Part shown: positions 10,963 through 22,900 of the stretch, piece after piece | Numbering within the stretch: the stretch's first letter is position 1 | Layout: the number at the start of each line of letters is the position of its first letter | From: Paralichthys olivaceus | Lineage: Eukaryota > Chordata > Actinopteri > Pleuronectiformes > Paralichthyidae | Assembly (NCBI RefSeq): GCF_024713975.1 | Contig: NC_091115.1 | Location: forward strand, 4,744,501-4,808,500 | DNA: 64,000 nucleotides | Direction of reading: 5' to 3' | Translations under genes and position numbers: made by a program | Notes under the pieces: model-generated | Told to the model about the DNA's origin: nothing | Databases searched by the model: none | The model's input: only the letters and a program-made list of their open reading frames with translations

Positions 10963-13900
10963 ATGCCAGAGCCCACAAAGAAAGGTAGGAGTGTGGACAG
11001 TGAGGATGGAGTCAGCATGACGCCTTTAGATGTAACATCAAACCAGACACACGTACTGCATGTTTTATCTGATTAAACGGCTCCTTCCGTGAGTTGAAGC
11101 GGTTCGGTTTTTCTCATGTTTATGTTCTTCATTGTCTCTGATGGTGAGGAGCAGACAGTTGATAATTGCAGCAGGGAGCTCCATCACCTGCCAGCTCATT
11201 CGTAGGAATCCTCAAAGTGACTTTGACGGTGGTGTTGTATTACTGATGCATGCAGGAGAAGATCTGAGGTTTATGAACAGATCCTATTGTTGATGAGGGG
11301 TCGGGCACGTTGGATGGTCCTGAGGGATGCAGCTGCAAAAACGATGGAGGAATGTTGTCGAGTGCCGAGCCAGACGCAAACCCCTGAAGGATGATGCAAT
11401 TGGGGTGAACTGAGCGAGGGTTGGGCCTCAGGAGGAGAAATAATAACTTGACTGTGTTTGTCTCTCTGATGACTGGAGGGAAAGAACAGTTCAGACCCCC
11501 TCCACCCTCAATTCAGGTCCATATTTAACCGCACACATCATCTTAACCCATCCCCGTCCTCCACACCATAACGCCATTCATCTGCACCATCGTGTCCATC
11601 AACATTCCCTTTTAATCTGCTCTTGTCTGTCATTACGATATGGTGTTACTCCCACCCTCCCCGTTATCCCCGCTCTTTGGGGGGTCTGCCCGATGAGCCA
11701 GACATGCCCATGTAGAGGAAACTGAACATTTTGTTTGGGTCTTGGAAACCTTCCTGATGAGAGCTGATACAAGTTTTTAATAAACCTGTCATCCTTAGAT
11801 GGACCTTAGACCTCCTCACATTTCAGGTTTGATTTGCTGTAGTTTCAACAAGGTCCGTCCTGGAATATCCTCCTTTGAATTTCTTCCTTTGTTTTTCTCA
11901 CAATTGTTTTTTTTTTTCTTAGCCCCAACAAAGGTTAAAGGTCCACAGTAAAGAAAATTTGAGATTTGTAATATTGGGTTATTTAAAGAAATAAACTTGA
12001 CTGAGTGGAAACCCCTCCTCCCTTTTGACGAGTGGACATTGCCTTTTTGAGATGGGGTCTTTTATTGTCATTGATGCATTCAGGAAAATGCAGATTGCAA
12101 GATCCAAAATCCCAAAATAATTTAGGTTGTAGCACCGTCTCAATTCAGAAAGTGTAGGAAATTGTGTCAGCCATCAGAAACCAGTCTTTTATATGTAGCT
12201 TTGTGTGGTCGATGGTGTGCAGTGCAGATGCCCCCACGTTGATCATAAACATCCCTGATCCCCTCAGAGACAAAGCAGTGGAGAAATAGAGGCAACAGAT
12301 TCCTGTCTACTGCAAACACTACCCATAAATAGCCACAGAGCAGCAGATAAATGAGGGTAGAAAAGTATTGTTCTTTAAATGAGTCTCAACAGCTGAGGAG
12401 GAGGAAGCCAGCGCTGTTGTTTTAGACACCCCACTCTCCAGCCTTTAAAAAGTCCGAACCAGAGATGACGGACTGGCTGAGTCCCCCCGTGGATCTCTTG
12501 GGACCGGGATTCTTGTCCCTGGAATAGTTCAGAATGAGTGCACTTTTAATCCCCATCCCTTGTTCCCTGCCATCTCCCTCCACTGCCACCTAACCCCTCT
12601 TCCTCCTCCTCCTCTCCTGTGCCACACGCCAAAACAGACACCTCCCTGCTACCCTCCGTTAAAGATGGATCACTCACACGTCACTCATCAAACGTCTGAC
12701 CCTGTCCCCAGAGGCCTCACAGGACTGTCCTCAACCTGCTAAGTTTTGGGTTTCGGTTGCGGTGAAGCCTGTTGTCTTCACGTCGTGAGATTTACTGTCA
12801 CTACGGTCCTTCACTCTCCCCGGGTCCTGTCCCAGCATTGTTGCTTTGTGTCACTGAATACCTCCTCATAAATCAAACCTGTGGTAAAACACAAGGGGAA
12901 AGGCCTGTCAGCAGCTAATTGCCGCCCCAGTGCAGCTCTCACCCTGCAAACAGGGTCACACAAGTTCTTTGTTGGAATCCCTTTCTCAGCAGAATAAAAA
13001 ATAAACAAGGAGTGAACAGAATGAGAACATTCACATCATTAATTTCAGCTCATCATTATTAAAGTAATAACGGTCTATATTAGGAAAAATGAAGCTGCCG
13101 GCAGTTTGGCTCTTGTCGGAGCCTATGTGAGCCCTTCTGTCTGCAAGCCAGCGGGGGCAACAGCTGAAAATACCTGCAGCCCTGTCAGCTGCACTGGGAG
13201 TCCTCAGAGGTAAAACAAAACCTTTCTCCACTCTCATTATCTCAGCGGTGTTGAGACAGAGAGCGAGCGGGGCTCATTCTCGGCCGCATGATGTGACCCT
13301 CCAGGATTGTGGCCCGGTGGCCAGCGACACATTGTTTTGAAGTGAGGTGGGAGAGCGGCTAATTTTGACAAAGGAATGCTCGGACGGAATCATCACAAAT
13401 GGAGGGATATCAGAAGCTAAGAAGCGACAGGAGAAAGCGGATGTTAAAAATGGTGCATAGTGCCTGGACATACAAGGAGTGAGGGCTGCAGTATTCATAG
13501 ACTGGCCAAGTCTAATCGAAGGGATTGAAGGAGTTTCCACTGGCAAAGGCGCTAAAAGAAGGTTCTCGAGTCATGAGTACTGGTTACTTAAAAAGAATTG
13601 CTTATAGTCAGTCTACAAATACATGGAGAGCGAGGAAAACTTATGACTGATACCCTTTAACAAGACAAAAGAAACAGATGCTGTTAAATGGTCTCATTTT
13701 ACAACTTTCCTGATTTCTGCCTTTTATTAAAACTGCTCCTAAATCCCTGTGCAATCTACTTTCTCTGTAAATCTGTCCTGCAAAACCCCAAATCAATTAC
13801 TGATCTGATTTTGTGTCAGCACACTGACACAACATGAGACACATGCAGTGCATAAATACATACATGTGCCAAAGGCCCATGACACACTGTTTGTTTCCAG

Positions 13901-16900
13901 TCACCTTTAATTCGACTTACTCTGATGATGATGCGACCTCTTCTCTAAAGATTGACCTTTGCTGCACCTGTTGGTTCAATATTCATTCTGATGGAGACTC
14001 CACATTCACCAGAATCCTAACCCTTGAACCTGAGCAGAGATGATATCAGCCAAAATAACAGACAACACCGATGTAGGTAGGAAAAAGTAACGATGAGCAG
14101 AAGTGAAGGACGTGTGGTTGCTTGATATTTGTAACTGAAAACAAGAGGATGAATAATTCTCTCTTAAAACGGAATCATACTGTCTTCATCATCAACATGC
14201 TCCACCAGCTTTGGAAGAAAAACATTTCAAGATGTCGCTGAGTCGTACTTCTGTATCCAAGGCTCTGTCCTTCAACTCTAAATCCTGACTACCTCTTCAA
14301 CCTTTGAAAGAATCCAAACCAAGCTGAGCAAGGACAATAAATGCAGCTGCTGCTCCAGATGCTGTCTGACTTGTCTGAATCTCCCATGTGTATTTAGACA
14401 ACCTCTGGTTGCTCCATGCGCCATTAACCCACTAATAACTAAAGAGGTTAATGTTTTAACCACGTCATCGGATGCCAGGGGCTGTATGGAAGCTTTGATC
14501 TGCTGAGGCCCTGCATCGAGTCCTGTTACGTGGTTTTGATCGTCACATCTTCACATGTTTCTGTTGGTCCCCTCCTCCATAAGTCTAGACGAGGCAGAGG
14601 GCAAACAAATGGTGCGTCACGGGGGCCTCAGTCATAATCAGTTCAGACTACATGGTGTCTACTCTTGAGGAGCCAGTCTTCCAGACAGAAAGACGATAAG
14701 ACTTAATGAATGGAGATCAATAGAGTGAGTCAATGTTCTGGACGTCCTGTTTGACACTGATGTCTTTCTTTCTTTAGATGAGATGCCAAACGGCCAGCCA
14801 GAAGGTGAGTGGACGGCAGTACACATCAATACCCCCCCATCACCTCACAGTCTAGCAGATTAGAGCTGTGCACTGTTTGCAGTTGAGCCGACATAATATC
14901 ATTTATATTTTGCTTCAAAACAATGTTGGACAAGTTGCGTCGTGCAGCTTCAGTAGAGAACACCTGACTCAAAGTGCGCTCCTCAAACACCAACACTTAT
15001 TTGCACTGAGGTGCATAAGCACAAGACAAAACTAAACACCTCCTAACTTGCAACACGACAATCACAATTTGGCGTGAATGTGAAAACACAGCCACATAGG
15101 AGTGTAAATGTGGGGCCAATAGTCGGCGATGCGGATGTGCTGCTCCAGAGTGATCTGTGGCGACGACCGAGCTGTCAGCATCTCTGACATTCCTCTCGCC
15201 AGCCAGCTGATCCCTCTCTGTTGATTCAGCTGACGCCCCCCCGCCTTCCCGTGTGAGCAAGGTGCTGGCATGCAACTGGCTTTTTGCCGGCGCTAGACTT
15301 TGACCTTGGAGCTGCAGCATCTTGAGGCTCCAACGTGGTCGGGGTGTCGGGGGAGCTCAGCTTTTTTAGGGTGCAACTAAAAATGTTCCAGACACAAAAC
15401 AGGGTCTGATAAATAATTCTCGTCGGAGCGATTTAATGTCATTCTCGAGTGTCAATAAATAGATTAAAAATCCCAAATTATCAGCCGTTTGCTGCGTAAC
15501 ATGAATAAAACTTTAATACGGTGACATATCCATGTCAGGAGCATTTCCACCAACAAAAGTGTTTTTACTGAGAGAAAGGCCGAAGTTCCATATTGTACGT
15601 TTTAAGTTTTCTCATAATGTGTATCTGCCCGACACTGCTCATAACACATGAAATATATGTGTACAATGTGTAGTGCCATCCCGCCGTACATTAAAGTGAG
15701 ACACTCTAACACTACGTCGCAATAAAATAATATAAAACAGAGAATGAACGCACAACACTACCTGACAAAGCATTAACAGTTACATCACCTTGACAGAATG
15801 GTGTGATTCAACCTTAGAATTTTATCTCAGTATATTAATGAGCATATTAACTATAATGATTTTACAAACCTCTAATCAAACCTAATAAGTATTAAAAAAA
15901 GGAGGAATATAGTAGATAGAATGTATTCGATCTATATTTCCTGTGTGGGTCACGTGTACATGTCGACGGAAAAAAGTACTGTGAGAAAGTGTGAATGGCG
16001 ACATGCGGGCAGGTGGGTGGATGACTGCGTTAGTCCACGTTTGTGTGTTTCTACGTCAGTGTGTGTGTGTGTGTGTGTGTGAGTCTGAGACTTGAGAGAA
16101 GCAGATGCTGAAGCTTTGTGCTCATTAAAGCAGCTGTTCCATCCACCATTATATTTGTCACATGCTCAGAAAGTGTTGCCCCAGAAAGTGTTGCCCCAGA
16201 AAGTAACGGTGCTCCTCTGCCGCTACCTGAGATTTCCCTGGAGGTTTCTCCCCCGCCAGGTGGGTAACCCTGATGGACGCCATCGCCAACCCCCCCCTCC
16301 CCCCCTTCACTTTGTGCACATCTCTCTCACATCACGTGTTCCTTTGGTGTGTGCCATCACTGTTTTCCTCTGTCACTTAATTCACTCTGAGAGGCCTGAC
16401 ACTGCACTTTTCTTGTGAAGGTATGATTGTTCGATGTGTCCACGCAAAACGTTACTGAGGTTAGCTTTAAGAGAGTCCCCCCCCCACTGACTGTGCACAT
16501 GTCCACACACCCGCACTGCTCTACATGCACTCGCCTTGGGTCGTGGTGCTGTCACTAACCAGTGCTGTGGCCGTGGTTGTATTTTTGCATGACTATGATA
16601 AACTGAGTCATTACACTGGAGGAATGAAGTGAAGGGATTAGAGAAGCTGGGTTTTACTGACTCGATTTAAATTTATCCGATGTTTATCCAACCGAGGATT
16701 TTTAAGTTATATATAAAATATAAATATTTTTGCCATTTCAATTCCAACAATTGTATTAAACGTATTGATATATTTGCAGATATTATCTTAAAACAGACTT
16801 TTGCAAAGACTTTTGTCAATTTCGAGCCTCCATATGCTGAACATAGGATATTTTATACATTCTGTGAAAGTCAGTGAATCCCTCCTTCTTCTCTTTACAG

Positions 16901-19900
16901 TATAGATATTCAATGACCAGATAAATGTCCAATCACAACTCCAGACACTAAGATATACCTCAATTAAGCTTCAATCTTTTCAGTCTTTGGGACGTTTAAT
17001 TCATTAATCTTGTTCAATTTGACGACTTTCTTTCGGATAATCAAATTACACCCCCCGGGGGATTGGATCTGGTCATTAGATATTTATACCATTTGACCAA
17101 GCATTGTCTCGCAAGACATTGTCTTGCCCGTGTTTGTGCGCGATGCTTGCTGCTGCTCCAGCCTGGCGCTTTGTCTGCTGTACAGAGGCGGTAGCAGAGG
17201 GGAAAGAGCCAGTAGAGACTGTTGGGGACATACCAGAGCCCCCAGAGCCTGAGCCGTTACAGGCTGTGGTGGCTCAGGAGCAGAGTCCCACTGAGAATGG
17301 CTCAACCCAACCACAGCCTGGGGGGGTTGGGGTGAAAGAGCAAGCAGAGTCCGATAACTCTGCTGTAAAGGAAGAGCGTCCCCCACGACTTGGTAAGTAT
17401 TTCTCTTCAATACAAATCAGTCCAACGTCTCTCCTTGTTGAAGTGCATGTTTTTACCCCTCCAACAAATCAATTACATCTGAGAGAAGCCCCCGAAAGTC
17501 TCAGTAGTTCCTTTTACTTGCACAGCACACGGCTCAGCAGCTTTTTTTTATCTTACATAATCTAAAACATGGCTTAATAGCAGCAGAAGCAAATAGATGA
17601 CCTTTATTTCCCTGCTAAGAATGCAATGGACTTTGCTCTCACTGACTGGAGCCATGCATTGATTTGTAATTTGCTTTTAAAACGATGCTTCCGTTTACAA
17701 CTTGGTTTTAACAGCATGTTAACTTCGGAGAAAGAAATAAACATACTCGAGGATTTCATGCGGCACTGACACAGTTATTACACATTTCAGATTAAAGACT
17801 AATATGGACTAATAGATAAGGATGTATTGATGTATTATGGGTTAAATCCTGAGAGGGCTCAGGATGATATGTGTGTGCAAGGTGAGTAAGCGCTCTTGAT
17901 TCATTACTCTCTAATCCAGAACCATGAATGTAACAAAAGAGCCGCACAAACATGCTAACACATGTGTCTTCACATGTATTGATCGTCATCGTGTAGAGGC
18001 AACGACATACAGCTTCACATTCTTTGAAATTACACAAGGTCTTTTCTCATCTTTTTTACTCACATGCACCGTAATGCAAATGTGCTTTCGTTTGCAGCTT
18101 GAGAAGCTTGAGCTCATGTATTTTCACACACATTTTCTCATCTCTCGGTCACAGAGCGGCTACGTCTACATATGACACAAGCCAAATTTGTCAGTTGACA
18201 TTTCTGTCTCATTCCATCCGTCCAAGAGCTGCATGTCACAACGATCCATTCATAGTCCTGTCTCGCATGTGAGTCCCGTGTCTTGTTGGTCTGCCAATGA
18301 TGGACTTGGAGCTTTTTGATAGGTGGGTCTATTTGTCAATGACGCCTTTATTGCAGATGATGATCATGAAGCAGCCCCTACCCCATCTCCAACACCCCAA
18401 GCAGGTTGGTACCCCATAACAACCCTCAGTACTTCTGCACCTCACTCTTTGAGGACGGTTGCAATGGTGCACTTTCGAGAGGAATGCTAAAGTATTCTAC
18501 AGCTGAATCGCGAGCTACTATTTTCTCATGTGTATGTTCCACTGGAGGCAGGAAACTTAAAAATACTGCAAAATAAACTGTGGTATTTGTGTTTCATCAG
18601 CTTGTACACGTTTGTGTAAAATCTGTAAATATTCCGATGTATGTCAGCGTAGACATACATGCAACAAATGTGTGATTTCTACATGCACAATGCCACAGAA
18701 ACATTCATACAAGCACATCAACCTTTATTTATGGATCTTAAATGAAGGTATAGATGTGTCTATGATATTTCACATGTATGTATTATAAATAAATACATGG
18801 ACGTCTTGTGTTTATGCTTGTTAATATAAGTGCACTTTATTGGTTCATATTTTATGTTGAATCTTGTTGTATGCCAATGAATTTCAGATTTTGTGATTGA
18901 TGTTTCTTTGTCCCTCAACACTCTGAAATTTAAATACAGCATGAATCCCAGATCAATCTCAGATAAATTAAACTCCGGCCATCAGAATTATAATTTAATT
19001 TAATTTGATTTTTTGCTGCTGTAAAAGAAAGGATCATGCAAACGAAAGATTTTAAATTGTTCTGGGCCACATTCCTTTTTATGATGATACACTTACTTTT
19101 TTATTTGATTCTATAAAACTCACTATTATTTGGTTTTACAAGTGAAAATGAAACTTTTGTATGGAAATTATCCAGCAGCCGATCCCACCCACACTGAAGT
19201 AGACACGTCATTCATTAAACCATCTCCAGTAGTTGATCTTATCCTGATTAATTTCAATGATAACTGTGCTTTCTTCACAGAGGATGCCAATTCAGTCAAG
19301 AAACTCTCAGTTGATCTGCCTAGTAAGATCCCTCCTTTCACTACTGTAGCACCAACCAAACCAGTAGTTTATATTAATTCAGAATCTGAAGACTGTCTGA
19401 ACATAGGAAACATGTTGGACACATGTTTATTTCTAGATGTTTTGGTGTGTCTAGAATTTAGATTCTCAATAGACAGAAGTGAAGATGCTCCAATTTTCCC
19501 TTTTTAACATATTAATATATACCCATTAATGGTCTGATGCTGTTTTTGTCCTTTAATTATAATTATTAGGGTGTTAAATTATGATTTTTGGTTTTCTGTA
19601 CACATAAATTGTGATTTATGTGAATACATTAGGAATTCTGAATGAGCATTTTTGACCAAAAGTTAAAAGTTAAAAAGAGCAGAAAATAGGTTTTACTGTC
19701 AGACTTTTGATTCAGAATTCCTCAGGTCAGTGTGTTGAAGCCTTTAATTGCTTGTTGGTTACTTTTTCATGTGTGTGCTTGCTCCAGTGGACTTTACAGT
19801 ACTATTCTGCACAATATGCTGTAAATTTCTCTCTGTCTTTGTTCAGATGATAGCGTCCCTGTGTCAGCCATGGGGAGAAAAGACTCAGGTAATAAAGTGG

Positions 19901-22900
19901 AAGACGAATCAGAGACTGTTATAGTAAATATGTTAATTTGTTATACACCTCAAGGAGAATTAAAACCACTGGACAAATGTCTTTTTTACCTCAACATTTT
20001 GTCAAATCGAACCTTGATCAGCAGCTTACCAGGTTGATTTGTTGTGAAATATGAAAAAGTCGGTTTTCCTGAAGTGTCATCTGTCCTCCACATAAGGGCA
20101 GGGGGGTCGGGGGGGGCTTTTGGGAAATTAAGTCTTGTAGCATTTGATTGACAACATTTTGTCAATGGAAAACTTGCACCACATGTGAGGATCGCCCCAG
20201 TCAATAGAATGGGATCTGGAAAAACCCCAGAATAGTGTGTTTGATTCACAGTCAGACCTCCAGGACCACACAGAAGAGTGGAGCATCAGGAAAAGGAGGA
20301 ATTTACAATCAGGATACATTTGCTGAAAATGTCCCTAAATCATGTTCTGTTTTGGAAACGGTCCCCTCTCTCTGTGTCTCATATTGTCCGTGCCATGCTT
20401 TCCATGCTGCAATGAGCTTAAACTCTGCTGCTGTATGTGGTGTGTTTGTTGAAAGGGAGAAAATGTGCGTCTTTTAGTCTATTTGTCGGTCTCTCTCTGT
20501 AACTCTACTCTGGTGAGACTAAAACTTTCAGATGATTGAAGGTGGGTGTATGAAATACTCACTGACTGTATTATTCCTACACAAAGGCAATGGAGATCTG
20601 TGTGTCATGTATTTGTCTCTCCTGACCGACCAGTGTGGTCTCTGGGAGAGGGCCAGAACCTGGAGGAACTGGACAAGCCCATTGACACCCCGCCACTGTC
20701 CATCCTGCTGATAGAGAAACCCCAAAGTGGCACCATCCCAGTGGGTGAGTGACAACACAGTGAAAATACAGAAGGAATTCAGCACACTGGTTTCACCTGT
20801 GCATCAGTAGAAGCCATTAACTCAGCAAACTGTGTCCATTTTGATCAGGAATTTAAAAGGTCATTAAAGTGCACTTATATTTCTAAGAGGAAGCTTGTGT
20901 TACATCGTCCAGCTTTAAGACAAATTCCAAGGTGAAAACCAATATTATTAATGCAACTTTACTTGTGACCTAAACAACTAATTGGTCATTTTATACTTTG
21001 CGTCCAAAAGGGGCCGACATCAGCTTCGTGGCCAAGGTGGAGTGCAAAGATCTCCTCCGCAAACCCACGATCAAGTGGTTCAAAGGAAAATGGATGGATC
21101 TGGCCAGCAAAACAGGGAAGCACTTGCAGCTGAAAGAGACCTTCGACCGATTCACCAAGGTACTCTACAGCAAGGCACCGACACACACAGCCCCGCTGCC
21201 ATTCATGCGTTAGTCAGCGCCGCACTACATGCAAATGATTCCTACCGATCACCCTCCCTGACAGATCCACACATTTGAGATGCACATCATCAAAGCCAAA
21301 GAGAACTATGCTGGGAATTACAGGTGCGAGGTCAACTACAAGGACAAGTTCGACAGCTGCTCCTTTGACTTGGAAATTAAAGGTTTGTCCGAGCGATTAT
21401 CTTCATTATGTTTATATTCACAAACTTTGGGAAAAACAGACTATGAATCAAGTAAACGCTGACGAGCATGTGTGTTGTTACTGTCTTCCAGAAGCTGAGC
21501 AGGGCTCACAGAATATTGATATCCGATCAGCTTTCAAAAGAAGGTAACACAAAGAATGTGATGTAGCTACGAGATTATAATAATGATATTCAGAAGAGGT
21601 CGACAGCAGCCATTTTTGATTCAGTATTCAACAGTAGTTTTAACTGTTTCGGAGGATATGGTCTCTAACAAATGTTCTGTACTCATAATTACTCCTGAAA
21701 CACCAAAGAAAAGAAAATCTACGAACATTTCACCTTCAAGTAATATTTTATATTACGTGTAAGTGTGACGAGATTGTAATAATGTCATTAACCTTTTGTC
21801 CCGGTAAGTAAACTCCATGTGGAATTAAAGGCCAACACTTGGATTAGGATTTTAAATCTCATTTACAAACAATGAAAGCAACGCAAAGCATCCCAGTGTC
21901 ATTGCATCATCACAATGTTCAGTAATGTCTCAACATCGACTCAACATCGTGGCAATGTAACCTGGGACGGCTCTCGACACGTCTCACACAAAACCACCTT
22001 ATTTCAAGGTGGAGTTTTGTGTACGGACCAATCGTGTTAGCTCAGAGTCAACACATTGACGTCAGAGTCTATTGCTTTGTGTTGCTCTGTTACCATTGTT
22101 GTCTAGTGCCTGTAGCTGTTCCATCTCTGATTAAGTCTTCATTAATCTCTCCTTGTTAACAACAGCAGTGAAGGCCAAGAAGATGCAGGCGAGCTTGACT
22201 TTAGTGGTCTCCTTAAACATAGGTGAGAATCACATCCCAACCCACACTGGGTTTTTTTTTTTTGTCCTTTTCACCATTTGAAGCCCCTTTTTTTCCTGGA
22301 TGTGCTTCTTCTCTGTTTCTAAAATATGCTGCATTTGTAATTTGGTTTGTATGAGGCTACTGTTTGAGAGGCGACATATGACACATGATGCTATAGCAGG
22401 GGTTTTCAAAGTCTAACACTGTGAGCGCGCCCTTAAACAACATTGAGACGACTGCAACCCCGCCCCTATACCTCCACGTTGAACACCCCAAAAAATATCA
22501 TCATAAGATAAGATAAGACAGTTTGATCCAACTCTGGCAAAATTCAATTATTATTATAAACCTTTGCAGACAAACTATTTTGGGTAGAGAAAGTAGAATA
22601 TATATTCCAATATCAACATATAGCCAGGAAAACAATGAATATCTAAGAATATACTTTACAACATGAAAGAAGTTTATATTAATTGATTTTGTCAACAATA
22701 TTACCTTTGACTACAGTCACATTTGTTGACCTATGTAAGGTTTTATTTGAGCAAAGTGACAGAATCAGCAATGATCAGTTCCTCTCTGTGACTTTTAATT
22801 GATCACTTTGAAACTAGAGGAAACTTACACCAGGCAGTTGTCAAGTTAAAGGTTTGTAAGAAGATCTGTGTAACCCAGTTAGAGAAATTTTAAATTGAAT

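Noticed and set aside
20249..20345. Possible extra mybpc1 exon after ATTCACAG
   Set aside because: The acceptor is reasonable, but no GT donor lies in the correct phase and the translation has no similarity to the protein.
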